NCBI GenBank assembly: GCA_964598565.1 | Contig: CAZRCG010000010.1 | Coordinates: forward strand, 1 to 64,000 | Length of the DNA stretch: 64,000 nucleotides | Reading direction: 5' to 3' | Origin: CAZRCG01 sp964598565 | Lineage (GTDB): Bacteria > Bdellovibrionota > UBA2394 | Shown here: in pieces, positions 42,598 through 51,534 of the stretch | Layout: each line of letters begins with the position of its first letter | Numbering within the stretch: position 1 is the stretch's first letter | Position numbers and translations under genes: made by a program | Notes under the pieces: model-generated | What the model was told of the DNA's origin: nothing | What the model saw: the letters and a program-made list of their open reading frames with translations, nothing else | Database searches by the model: none

Positions 42598-43272
42598 GTG
42601 GAAACAGTGAGTTTTTTGAGAAGTACCTTGGGTCGAAAGATGGTGATGGCCCTAACAGGCCTGGCTCTTAGTCTTTTTTTGTTTACGCATGTCGCGGGTA
42701 ATCTATTGGTCCTGGTCGATACGGCGAAATTCAACGAGTATGCGTGGGCGCTGGAGAATTTGGGGCCCTTGCTTTGGGCAGCTGAAATCGGGCTCATCGC
42801 TCTTGTCGTGGGGCATCTTGTGATGGCCGTTCAAGTGACGCGACGAAATCGAAGCGCTCGCCCTGAAGTCTATTACAAGCGAGAATCGAGTGGTCGAAGT
42901 CGTCGCAGTCTAGGATCTTCGACGATGGCTCTGTCGGGGGTCTTAATTCTTGTTTTCATTGTTTATCATATCACTCACTTCAAATACGGCGAAACTGCGA
43001 TGCTGGAACATCAAGGTAAGCCCATGCGAGATTTGGCGGGGCTTGTGGTGGCAGAATTTTCCGATATTAGTGAAGTGCTCATTTATACCGTAGCGCTGGT
43101 GGCGATCGGCCTGCATCTTCGCCATGGTTTTCGATCGCTCTTTGATACCTTAGGCGTGGCAAGCGCTCGCTTTGAACGCTGCTTTAAAGGCTTTTCAGAA
43201 ATTTATGTCATAACTGTAGTGGCCGGCTTTATTGCGATTCCTTGGGCCATCTATTTAGGAGTAGGCCGATGA
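42598..43272 (+). CDS. sdhC: Succinate dehydrogenase cytochrome b558 subunit
   Basis: This 224-aa membrane protein with five predicted helices belongs to the single large anchor type (TIGR02046) used in type-B succinate:quinone oxidoreductases. Candidate haem-ligand histidines are in LFLFTHVAGN, VVGHLVMAVQ, VYHITHFKYG and IGLHLRHGFR. The start is GTG 42598, with another GTG at 42607. It overlaps sdhA by 4 nt (ATGA). Absence of a separate SdhD agrees with the type-B diheme design. Confidence 0.9.
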   Translation: METVSFLRSTLGRKMVMALTGLALSLFLFTHVAGNLLVLVDTAKFNEYAWALENLGPLLWAAEIGLIALVVGHLVMAVQVTRRNRSARPEVYYKRESSGRSRRSLGSSTMALSGVLILVFIVYHITHFKYGETAMLEHQGKPMRDLAGLVVAEFSDISEVLIYTVALVAIGLHLRHGFRSLFDTLGVASARFERCFKGFSEIYVITVVAGFIAIPWAIYLGVGR

Positions 43273-45182
43273 ATCTTGATTCGAAAGTTCCAGGGGGAGA
43301 TCTCGCTTCTAAATGGACTCGACACAAAGAAGATCTAAAACTTGTGAATCCTGCCAACCGTCGAAAGCATCCTATTATAGTGGTGGGCACTGGCTTGGCA
43401 GGTGCCTCGGCGGCTGCATCGCTCGGCGAATTAGGTTATCCAGTGCGTGCTTTTTTTTATCACGAGAGCCCCAGACGTGCTCATAGTATCGCAGCCCAAG
43501 GTGGTATTAATGCCGCTAAGAACTATCAAAACGATGGGGACTCGGTGCACCGCCTATTTTACGACACAATCAAGGGAGGTGATTATCGCGCGCGCGAGGC
43601 GAATGTCCATCGCCTCGCCGAGGTGAGTGCCAATATTATCGATCAGTGCGTGGCGCAGGGAGTTCCTTTTGCACGCGAGTACGGCGGCCAATTGGCCAAT
43701 CGCTCGTTTGGCGGAACACAAGTATCTCGTACATTTTATGCACGAGGCCAGACGGGTCAGCAACTTTTGTTGGGTGCTTACGGCTCACTCATGCGCCAGG
43801 TGAATTTGGGCTCGGTGACTCTGTTTCCTCGGCGCGAGATGATGGATCTGGTCGTGGTGAACGGCCAAGCGCGAGGCATCATTACTCGTAATTTGGTCAC
43901 GGGAGAGCTTGAAATCCATCATGCGCATGCGGTGGTGCTCGCAACCGGCGGTTATTCGAATGTCTTTTATCTATCGACCAATGCGATGAATTCAAATGTC
44001 ACGGCCATCTGGCGTGCTTACAAACGCGGTGCAGGCCTGGCCAATCCTTGCTATACTCAGATTCATCCGACATGCATTCCGGTTTCTGGAGACTATCAGT
44101 CGAAATTGACATTGATGAGTGAGAGCCTTCGAAACGATGGACGCGTATGGGTGCCAAAGGCAGCGGGCGACACGCGCAAGGCAAAAGATATTCCTGAGAG
44201 CGAAAGAGATTATTTTTTGGAGAGACGCTATCCAAGTTTCGGAAATTTGGTTCCTCGAGATGTCGCTTCGAGGGCGGCGAAGTCGGTATGTGATGAGGGC
44301 CGTGGCGTAGGCGCGTCTCGTCAGGCCGTCTTCTTAGATTTTTCAGACGCGATTAAGCGTCTTGGGCAGCAGGCGATCGCTGATAAATACGGAAATCTTT
44401 TTGAGATGTATCAGAAGATTACGGATGAAAATCCCTATGAAACTCCGATGAGAATTTATCCCGCGCCTCATTATACGATGGGAGGTTTGTGGGTAGACTA
44501 CAATTTGATGTCGACCATTCCGGGCCTTTTCGTGGCGGGAGAAGCAAATTTTTCCGATCACGGCGCAAACCGTTTGGGTGCTAGTGCCTTGATGCAGGGA
44601 CTAGCCGATGGTTATTTTATTTTGCCTTATACGTTGGCGCACTATATCGCAGGGCAGTCGTTTTCTCCGGTAACCGGCTCGGAGCCTGCATTTATCGACG
44701 CTCGAAAAGAGAGTCAGGCGAAGATCGATCGATTTTTTGCCGTCCAAGGTAAAGTGCCGGCTAACGAATTTCATCGACGCCTTGGGCGTCGCGTATGGGA
44801 TGCGATTGGGATGGCTCGATCAAAGGTGGGATTAGAAAAAGTAATCGGTGAGATTCAAGAGCTACGCAGTGAGTTTTGGTCTCGATTGGCGATGCCGGGC
44901 GCAGCATCGACGCTCAATCCCGAATTAGAATTGGCCGGGCGAGTATCGGATTTTCTGGAGTTTGCCGAAGTAATGGCGATGGATGCTCTAACTCGTGAAG
45001 AGTCGTGTGGGGGTCACTTTCGAGAAGAATTCCAAAATAACGAAGGCGAAGCAAAACGAGATGATGAATCGTTTTCTCACGTCGCCGTATGGGAATATCA
45101 AGGGGACCAAAAACGTCCCGTTCGGCACAAAGAAGAATTATCGTTCGAAGCGGTCAAGATGAGTCAGCGAAGTTACAAGTGA
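43269..45182 (+). CDS. sdhA: Succinate dehydrogenase/fumarate reductase flavoprotein subunit
   Basis: ATG 43269 overlaps the sdhC stop codon and has GGAG upstream; the longer TTG start at 43242 is unlikely. The 637-aa protein shows the FAD motif VVGTGLAGASAAASLGELGY, the flavinylation region RAHSIAAQGGINAAKNY, and the active-site segments HPTCIP, LVPRDVASRA and YTMGGLWVDYN, followed by GLFVAGEANFSDHGANRLGA. Arg and His residues for dicarboxylate binding are in place. It forms the catalytic subunit of the type-B SQR with SdhB and SdhC. In this enzyme class the direction (succinate oxidation or fumarate reduction) depends on physiology. Confidence 0.95.
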   Translation: MNLDSKVPGGDLASKWTRHKEDLKLVNPANRRKHPIIVVGTGLAGASAAASLGELGYPVRAFFYHESPRRAHSIAAQGGINAAKNYQNDGDSVHRLFYDTIKGGDYRAREANVHRLAEVSANIIDQCVAQGVPFAREYGGQLANRSFGGTQVSRTFYARGQTGQQLLLGAYGSLMRQVNLGSVTLFPRREMMDLVVVNGQARGIITRNLVTGELEIHHAHAVVLATGGYSNVFYLSTNAMNSNVTAIWRAYKRGAGLANPCYTQIHPTCIPVSGDYQSKLTLMSESLRNDGRVWVPKAAGDTRKAKDIPESERDYFLERRYPSFGNLVPRDVASRAAKSVCDEGRGVGASRQAVFLDFSDAIKRLGQQAIADKYGNLFEMYQKITDENPYETPMRIYPAPHYTMGGLWVDYNLMSTIPGLFVAGEANFSDHGANRLGASALMQGLADGYFILPYTLAHYIAGQSFSPVTGSEPAFIDARKESQAKIDRFFAVQGKVPANEFHRRLGRRVWDAIGMARSKVGLEKVIGEIQELRSEFWSRLAMPGAASTLNPELELAGRVSDFLEFAEVMAMDALTREESCGGHFREEFQNNEGEAKRDDESFSHVAVWEYQGDQKRPVRHKEELSFEAVKMSQRSYK

Positions 45183-45195
45183 CAGAGGAGCGACT

Positions 45196-45960
45196 ATGAA
45201 GGTCATTTTAAAAGTATGGCGGCAGCGAAATTCTGAAAGCGCGGGGGCTTTCGTGATGTATGAGCGAGAGGCCGTATCTCCTGATATGTCTTTTTTAGAG
45301 ATGTTGGACGTGCTGAACGAGGAGCTTGTAAAAAAGGGAGAAGAGCCGGTCGCTTTTGATCATGACTGTCGCGAAGGCATTTGTGGAACCTGCGGCATGA
45401 TGATCAACGGATTGCCCCATGGCGGCCAACCGGCCACGACCGCCTGTCAGTTGCATATGCGTCATTTTAGCGAAGGCGATTTGATCGTCATTGAACCCTT
45501 TCGAGCCAAGGCATTTCCTGTACTAAAAGATCTCTGTGTCGATAGAAGTTCTTTCGATCGTGTTATTAAAGCCGGGGGTTATACATCGGTGAATACGGGG
45601 TCGGCGCCAGAGGCCAATGCCATTTTAGTTTCTAAAGAGACGGCCGAGCAGGCCTTTGATCATGCGGCGTGTATTGGATGCGGGGCTTGTGTCGCAACGT
45701 GTAAGAATGCGTCGGCGATGTTGTTTGTGAGTGCGAAGGTATCTCAAATGGCTCTCTTACCACAGGGGCATCCTGAGAGAGGTCGCCGGGTTGTTTCGAT
45801 GGTTGCCGCTATGGATCAAGAAGGCTTTGGGGCCTGCACAAACGAAGCAGAATGTTCGGCGATTTGTCCGAAATCCATTCCCTTTACGTCGATTACGCGT
45901 TTAAATCGAGAGTATATAAGAGCGGTCGTTACAGGAAGCAACGTGGCTGCCAAAGATTGA
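45196..45960 (+). CDS. sdhB: Succinate dehydrogenase iron-sulfur subunit
   Basis: AGAGGAG precedes ATG 45196, 13 nt after sdhA. The 254-aa protein has all three cluster sets: [2Fe-2S] in CREGICGTCGMMINGLPH plus a later TACQL, [4Fe-4S] in CIGCGACVATCK, and [3Fe-4S] in CTNEAECSAICPKS. It links the flavin of SdhA to the haems of SdhC. It ends the sdhCAB operon, followed after 12 nt by the sigma-54 activator gene. Confidence 0.95.
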   Translation: MKVILKVWRQRNSESAGAFVMYEREAVSPDMSFLEMLDVLNEELVKKGEEPVAFDHDCREGICGTCGMMINGLPHGGQPATTACQLHMRHFSEGDLIVIEPFRAKAFPVLKDLCVDRSSFDRVIKAGGYTSVNTGSAPEANAILVSKETAEQAFDHAACIGCGACVATCKNASAMLFVSAKVSQMALLPQGHPERGRRVVSMVAAMDQEGFGACTNEAECSAICPKSIPFTSITRLNREYIRAVVTGSNVAAKD

Positions 45961-45972
45961 GATAGCAATGTT

Positions 45973-47439
45973 ATGTCTTCTTTTTCGATAGAAGAAAAAC
46001 TTAGGTGGTATGAACATTTTTTGAATCTGAGTCGAAAGATGCAGGACGAGTCGCTGCAGTCGGTCTGCCGCTATTTGATGGACGATGCTATTGAAGCCGC
46101 TCGAGCCGAAACAGGTTATTTTCTCACGGTTGATTCTCAAGGCAAATTTAAGATCATTTACGCTCGAACAGGCGGTCGAGACGATATTGCTAGAGCCGAC
46201 CAACATTTTTCAGAGAGTATTGTTCGCCGAGCGGTCGAACTCCAATCACCGGTGATTATTGACGATGCCTTGGCGCATCCTGAATTTCGTGAGGCGAAAT
46301 CAGTCATTGCCGGTAATCTTAAATCAGTCTTAGCGGTGCCCTTCTTTTATAACAAAAAGCTCGTGGGTTTGGTGTATTTAGAAAATAGAAATCAGACTCA
46401 GTATTTTGCCCCAGATCTTCTCGAGTTGTTGAATGTTTTTTCAAGTCATGCCGCTGTACTACTGTATACCAAAATGAATGAGGCTCCAGCCTCGTCGACG
46501 GCTCTGGCCGTAGAAAGTTTGCAGTCTAAGAATACTCGTATGCAGAAGGTACTGCAGATGGTTGAAATGGCCGCGCAATCTGATTCATCGGTTTTGATTT
46601 TGGGCGAAACGGGCACGGGCAAAGAAGTTTTGGCTAACCATCTTCATCGTCTCAGTAAACGAGCCTCCAAGCCGTTTGTTCCCATTAACTGCTCGGCGAT
46701 TCCCGATACTCTCATCGAAAGTGAGCTTTTTGGTTACAAGAAGGGGGCCTTCACGGGCGCCGCAGGCGATCGCGATGGCTTGCTGCGAAAGGCCGATTTA
46801 GGCACTGTCTTTCTCGATGAGATCGGAGATTTGCAGCTTCATATGCAGGTCAAGCTTCTGCGCGTGATTCAAGAAAAAAGATTTACTCGTCTTGGCTCTA
46901 CGGTCGAAGAGGGTAGTGACTTTCGCTTGATTTCGGCAACTCATCAGCCGCTTGATGAGCAGATTCAAAAAGGCTTTTTTAGGCAGGATCTTTTCTTCAG
47001 AATCAATACCATCACCGTGGAGCTGCCGCCTCTGCGAGAGCGACTAGAAGATTTAATGGACCTAGCTCAAACATTTATTGAAGAGACGGCGGCTGAAACG
47101 AATCGCTCTATAAAAGGATGTGACGAAAGCGCCCGTCTGAAGCTCTTAGACTTTGATTGGCCAGGAAATATACGGCAGCTAAAGAATGCGATTCAGCGAG
47201 CGTCGGCGCTCGTGCCTTCCGATCAAAAAAATTATATCTTTCGGGGGGACGATTTTGCCTTTCTCACGACCAAAGTGCAGGCGTTGGATCTTCCCTCCCT
47301 CCAAGATGCTAAAGATGAATTCATTCGAAACTACGTGAAGAAGGCCATTCTGATTCATAAGGGAAATAAATCCAAAGCGGCGAAAGCCCTGGGCGTTGAC
47401 CCCAAGACGCTCTATCGCCATTTACTTGAAGATAAGTAG
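45973..47439 (+). CDS. GAF-domain sigma-54-dependent transcriptional activator
   Basis: The 488-aa protein has an N-terminal GAF sensor (about 20-165), a central AAA+ domain with Walker A GETGTGKE (211-218) and the sigma-54 contact loop GAFTGA (258-263), and a Fis-type helix-turn-helix at the end (NKSKAAKALGVDPKTLYRHL). It lies 12 nt after sdhB and may belong to the same transcript, suggesting a link between small-molecule sensing and respiration, though its targets may be elsewhere. The GAF ligand cannot be deduced. Confidence 0.9.
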   Translation: MSSFSIEEKLRWYEHFLNLSRKMQDESLQSVCRYLMDDAIEAARAETGYFLTVDSQGKFKIIYARTGGRDDIARADQHFSESIVRRAVELQSPVIIDDALAHPEFREAKSVIAGNLKSVLAVPFFYNKKLVGLVYLENRNQTQYFAPDLLELLNVFSSHAAVLLYTKMNEAPASSTALAVESLQSKNTRMQKVLQMVEMAAQSDSSVLILGETGTGKEVLANHLHRLSKRASKPFVPINCSAIPDTLIESELFGYKKGAFTGAAGDRDGLLRKADLGTVFLDEIGDLQLHMQVKLLRVIQEKRFTRLGSTVEEGSDFRLISATHQPLDEQIQKGFFRQDLFFRINTITVELPPLRERLEDLMDLAQTFIEETAAETNRSIKGCDESARLKLLDFDWPGNIRQLKNAIQRASALVPSDQKNYIFRGDDFAFLTTKVQALDLPSLQDAKDEFIRNYVKKAILIHKGNKSKAAKALGVDPKTLYRHLLEDK

Positions 47440-47471
47440 ATCGGCTTACGGTGTCGTAACGCTTTATAAGC

Positions 47472-47781
47472 GGGCCAAGGCAGGTAGGAAAAACAACCCT
47501 AGCAAAGCAGTGGTTAGCGTCTCAAAAAGGAGCTTACTTTAGCTGGGACCTTGAGACTGATAGAGATCGGCTCTTATCGAGAAAATTTCCCGACGAAGAA
47601 GCCGTCGTTTTGGATGGAATTCATAAATATCCTCGATGGAAAAGATAGCTGAAAGGAATCTACGATCACTCGCAAGGTTTTCAGACGATACTTGTGATGG
47701 GCAGTGCAAGACTTGAGATCTATGAAAAAGGGGCCGACAGTCTCTTTGGTCGATATAATTTGCTGCGTTGGCCACCCCAAT
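47472..47781 (+). pseudogene. Decayed AAA/DUF4143-type ATPase fragment
   Basis: Translation from 47472 gives GPRQVGKTTLAKQWLASQ (Walker A), then YFSWDLETDRDRLLSRKFPD, VVLDGIHKYPRWKR (Walker B region), a TAG stop at 47646, and in the same frame LKGIYDHSQGF, ILVMGSARLEIYEKGADSLF and GRYNLLRWPP, after which the match ends. The usual start and the whole DUF4143 C-terminal half are missing. It belongs to a different subfamily than the intact gene at 10557. The rest of the 484-nt interval (47440-47923) shows nothing else I can support. Confidence 0.8.
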
Positions 47782-47923
47782 GTCGTACTCTCGGCGATTC
47801 ATGACTCGGCCTACCTTGTATTGCGTAATTACGAAATACACTCTTCAGGTTTGTGCAAGTGTAGCAAAATGACGCCGTGCCCCATTGCTCCTTTGCCTTC
47901 CGTAGGCGTAAAATGAAAGAAGC

Positions 47924-48607
47924 GTGAATTCTGAGCTCTCACTTGTGCCTCTCTTTAACGGAGAAGATTTGATTCGGTTCGTAACGGCGGTTTTGGTTGC
48001 CCTCGTCTGTGGATTTGTCATTGGTATTGAACGCGAGAGTAAGGGCAAGCCGGCAGGCTTACGCACCTTAGTATTAATTTCGATAGGTTCCTGTCTCTTT
48101 TGTCAGGCTTCTCACTTGGTGGCCCTGAAGACGGGCGATCCTGGCAGAATTGCGGCTCAAATTGTGACCGGGATTGGCTTTCTGGGAGCGGGCGCCATTC
48201 TTCAGAAATCTCAGCAGGGCTATATTGCCGGATTAACCACCGCGGCGAGTATTTGGGTGACTGCCGCCATCGGCATGTTGGCAGGACTTGGTTATTATAT
48301 ATTTGCGTTGGTCGGGGTTTCGTTGGTGGTATTGGCGCTGCGGCTCTTGGCGCAATTAGAGGGCTTTCTCTTTTACGACAACAATATTGAAGTACGACGA
48401 ATTCTTTATGAATCGAATTTCGGCAAAACGAAGTGGGAGCTTATCGGGCAGTTAGAAGAGAATCTCATTCGGCCCGACGAATATGTATTTCTCGCGGGAG
48501 TGCACGGGCGACCGTGCCTCGAGCTTCGGTTCAATCACAAAAACAGAAATCATCGTTCATTTTTGGCTCAGGTCGCGGGATCTAATCAAATTCTTGAGAT
48601 CGTCTAG
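47924..48607 (+). CDS. MgtC/SapB-family membrane protein
   Basis: The GTG at 47924 is preceded by a GAAAGAAG stretch. The first 140 residues contain the MgtC/SapB hallmark ALVCGFVIGIERESKGKPAG, then LRTLVLISIGS and RIAAQIVTGIGFLGAGAIL with four membrane helices, and TAASIWVTAAIGMLAGLGYY. The C-terminal 80 residues are a small cytoplasmic domain as in many family members. MgtC is linked to Mg2+ limitation and intracellular survival; in other bacteria the role is unknown. No Mg2+-responsive leader is visible upstream, only the ATPase pseudogene. Confidence 0.87.
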   Translation: MNSELSLVPLFNGEDLIRFVTAVLVALVCGFVIGIERESKGKPAGLRTLVLISIGSCLFCQASHLVALKTGDPGRIAAQIVTGIGFLGAGAILQKSQQGYIAGLTTAASIWVTAAIGMLAGLGYYIFALVGVSLVVLALRLLAQLEGFLFYDNNIEVRRILYESNFGKTKWELIGQLEENLIRPDEYVFLAGVHGRPCLELRFNHKNRNHRSFLAQVAGSNQILEIV

Positions 48608-48630
48608 TCTTTCTGTAAGTCTTAGCTTTC

Positions 48631-49467
48631 ATGCGCCAAGTTTTGATTACAGGAAGCTCGAGTGGTTTTGGTCATGATTTAGTGGGGCTCTTTCTTCGGC
48701 GGGGTTATCGGGTGATCGCCACACTGAGAAATGCCTCAAGCCGCCGAGATATTTTTTCAAATGAACTTTCGAAATATCCAGACAAACTCCTCATTCGAGA
48801 ACTTGATGTGACGCGTGCCGTGGATCGGCAGGCGCTGGTGAAAGAATTTGGCGAGCTTGATATTCTCATCAATAATGCGGGCTTTGGTCTTTACGGCGCC
48901 TTCGAAGATATGTCGGAAACTCAAATTCGAGACCAGTTTGAGGTTAATTTTTTTTCTGTCTTAAATCTGACTCATGATTTCTTGCCTGCCCTGAAAAAGC
49001 GGTCTGGCCGCGTTATCGTTTTGTCGTCGGCGGCGGGCTATATTGGCGTCCCTTTTGGCTCCCTTTATGGAGCGTCGAAGTTTGCCCTCGAAGGATGGGC
49101 GGAATCACTATGGTATGAGCTGAAGACGCAAGGAATTCATATCACTCTTGTCGAGCCGGGCCAGTTTCGTACGTCCTTTTCTCAGAACATGAAATATGCC
49201 GAACATTTTAGTGATCCCTTTTCGCCGTATTTTAAAATGTCGAAGGCCTTCAAGCAGTTTCGTGAAGATCGAAGTCAAAAAAGAGGTGTGCCGAGCGATA
49301 AGGTGCTCAAGACCATTTTGTCCGTCGCCGAAATGCCGTGGCCTCCGCTTCGACTGCGCTGCGGTACGGATGCTCGTCTCGGGTTTTGGTTGAAGTGGCT
49401 TCTGCCCGAGCGTCTCTTTTTAGGTCTACTCAAAAGCGTATTTTCGAAGGTCTATCTGGGAAAATAA
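48631..49467 (+). CDS. Short-chain dehydrogenase/reductase
   Basis: The 278-aa protein is a classical SDR: VLITGSSSGFGHDLVGLFLR (TGxxxGxG cofactor site), LDILINNAGFGLYGAF (NNAG), RVIVLSSAAGYIG with the catalytic Ser, and YGASKFALEGW with Tyr and Lys. The C-terminus after about 225 is longer than the minimal SDR core and rich in aromatic and basic residues (LKWLLPERLFLGLLKSVF), perhaps membrane-associated. Substrate unknown. It follows the MgtC-like gene by 23 nt on the same strand. Confidence 0.87.
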   Translation: MRQVLITGSSSGFGHDLVGLFLRRGYRVIATLRNASSRRDIFSNELSKYPDKLLIRELDVTRAVDRQALVKEFGELDILINNAGFGLYGAFEDMSETQIRDQFEVNFFSVLNLTHDFLPALKKRSGRVIVLSSAAGYIGVPFGSLYGASKFALEGWAESLWYELKTQGIHITLVEPGQFRTSFSQNMKYAEHFSDPFSPYFKMSKAFKQFREDRSQKRGVPSDKVLKTILSVAEMPWPPLRLRCGTDARLGFWLKWLLPERLFLGLLKSVFSKVYLGK

Positions 49468-49521
49468 CGACCGCGCCTGCAGGGTGCGGCTGCTCAATGA
49501 TATGTGAGCACCAAAATGTCA

Positions 49522-51528
49522 CTACTTTCGTAGGTAAGTATATCCCCTCATGACTCGCTCGAAGAAATCGACAAGTTCCACGCCGTCTCGAGGTTTGATG
49601 GCGCCTTCTCGCACCCGATCTTCAATCGCTGTTTGCACGCGTTTGGATAGATCTGCGGGAATGAATTGATTTTCTTCCAAGACCGAGCTGATGGTGTCTC
49701 CAGGTATCACTTCTTGAATATAAAAATCTTCAGGGTCATCGTCGTCGCAAAAAACATGCACCTCGTTTACGCGACCAAATAAATTGTGCATATCGCCCAT
49801 GATATCTTGATAGGCACCTGTCAGAAAAATACCAAGATAGTAGGGTTTGCCGTTAAGCTGATGTAACCAAAGGCCTGTATCGAATGGGGCTTGGCGAGCA
49901 ATGAATCGATCGATTACTCCATCACTATCGCATGTAATGTCGACTAGATTGCAGGCTTTACGAGGGGCTTCGAGCATGCGGTGAATCGGTACGATGGGAA
50001 AGAGTTGATCAAAGGCCCAGTGATCTGGCGCGCTCTGAAATACTGAAAAATTGACCAAATACTGGCTCTTCGACTGTTGAGTAATATCGTCTAGGTCTGC
50101 GGATTGTCGTTTTAAGCGTTTGCGATTTTTAAAAATCCAGGTTTGAATTTCTCGCACCAGATCTTCGGCAAATGAGCGTTCTTTCAGGGTGATTAGACCC
50201 AGCTTAAATCGACTTAAGGCTTCTTCATTTTTGGCGAGGGCCTCATGAAAATTGCTTAAAGCATTTTTCGGACTAATCTCGACAAGAAGTTGCCAGATCT
50301 CTTTGGCAAATTCGGAGTCTTGAAGGGCCTCAGGAAAAGATGTGAGCGGCTTACCCAGCGGGGCATTGCTGCCAATGACATTCATGATAAGACACGAATG
50401 ATGGGCCGTGATGGCGCGGCCCGACTCAGATACCAGCGTGGGATGTGGCTCATGCTGTTCATCACAAATCTGTTGAATTGTCGAAGCGACATTCGAAATA
50501 TAATCTTCAAGAGAATAATTAATGGAATAGTCAGAGTTTGATTGTGAACCATCGTAGTCCACTCCAAGCCCACCACCGATATCGACAAATTTTAGAGGCA
50601 CTCCAATTTTACGAATATTGACGTAGAAGCGAGCAGCTTCCATGGTGGCCTCGCGAATGGCTCGAATATCGGGGACTTGGGATCCAATATGAAAATGAAC
50701 CAGAGTCAACGCGGACATGAGGTTCGCCTCTTTCAAACGTTCGATGGCTTCAAGAACTTCGGTGGGGGAGAGCCCGAATTTAGCATGATCGCCGCCGCTA
50801 TCTTGCCATTTTCCAGACCCCTTGCTGGAGAGCTTACAACGAATGCCTAGTAGAGGCGTAATGCCCGTTTGCTTTACTAAGTGGATGATCGAATCGATTT
50901 CAGAGGGTTGTTCGATGACGATAATAATTTTGCGACCCAGCTGATTTCCTAAAAGAGCGAGTCGAAGATAGTCGGTGTCTTTGTAGCCGTTACAGATGGT
51001 GAGAGCTTCTTTATTTACATTGTACGCAAGAACGATTTGAAGTTCGGCTTTACTGCCACACTCGAGCCCATAGTGAAACGGCGAGCCTGCATCTAAAATT
51101 TCTTCGATTACTTCTCGAAGCTGGTTCACCTTGATGGGATAAACACCCCGATAGGGTGCTTGATAATTCAAATCGGATAAGACTTTATTGAAGACGGTAT
51201 TGAGCTTTGTCACTCGATCTCGCAGAATATCTTGAAAACGAATGATGCACGGAAGATCAATCGCCTTCTTTTTCAATTCTTCTACAATATCGATAACTTC
51301 GATACTTGGCCCGCCGTCTCCTTGGGGCAGCATGGTGATATTGCCCATATCGTTGACCGAAAAATAACCATTGCCCCACCCATCAATATTATAAAACGAG
51401 ATCGCATCATCTTTTGTCCACTTGCGAGGAGCTTTAAGAGGATCAACTTCACTGAGTGTCTCTGGAGCCACCGTTTCTGCGTGGGGGATCACAGGACTCG
51501 GATCGCCTAATAGATTCTGTTCCACCAC
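49522..51528 (-). CDS. speA: Biosynthetic arginine decarboxylase
   Basis: The 668-aa protein is a PLP-dependent fold-III (alanine-racemase-like) arginine decarboxylase giving agmatine, the first step of putrescine synthesis. FYNIDGWGNGYFSVNDMGNI opens it; the PLP-binding lysine is in YRGVYPIKVNQLREVI; HFHIGSQVPDIRAIREA and VDIGGGLGVDYDGSQSN mark the barrel; CDSDGVIDRF contains the active-site Cys-Asp. Length and domains are complete. The start is GTG 51528, with AAGGTG just before it, 6 nt after the S41 protease stop, so these genes form an operon. It supplies polyamines that the DHS homologue at 28378 may extend. Confidence 0.95.
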   Translation of the reverse strand: MVEQNLLGDPSPVIPHAETVAPETLSEVDPLKAPRKWTKDDAISFYNIDGWGNGYFSVNDMGNITMLPQGDGGPSIEVIDIVEELKKKAIDLPCIIRFQDILRDRVTKLNTVFNKVLSDLNYQAPYRGVYPIKVNQLREVIEEILDAGSPFHYGLECGSKAELQIVLAYNVNKEALTICNGYKDTDYLRLALLGNQLGRKIIIVIEQPSEIDSIIHLVKQTGITPLLGIRCKLSSKGSGKWQDSGGDHAKFGLSPTEVLEAIERLKEANLMSALTLVHFHIGSQVPDIRAIREATMEAARFYVNIRKIGVPLKFVDIGGGLGVDYDGSQSNSDYSINYSLEDYISNVASTIQQICDEQHEPHPTLVSESGRAITAHHSCLIMNVIGSNAPLGKPLTSFPEALQDSEFAKEIWQLLVEISPKNALSNFHEALAKNEEALSRFKLGLITLKERSFAEDLVREIQTWIFKNRKRLKRQSADLDDITQQSKSQYLVNFSVFQSAPDHWAFDQLFPIVPIHRMLEAPRKACNLVDITCDSDGVIDRFIARQAPFDTGLWLHQLNGKPYYLGIFLTGAYQDIMGDMHNLFGRVNEVHVFCDDDDPEDFYIQEVIPGDTISSVLEENQFIPADLSKRVQTAIEDRVREGAIKPRDGVELVDFFERVMRGYTYLRK

Positions 51529-51534
51529 GGCACC

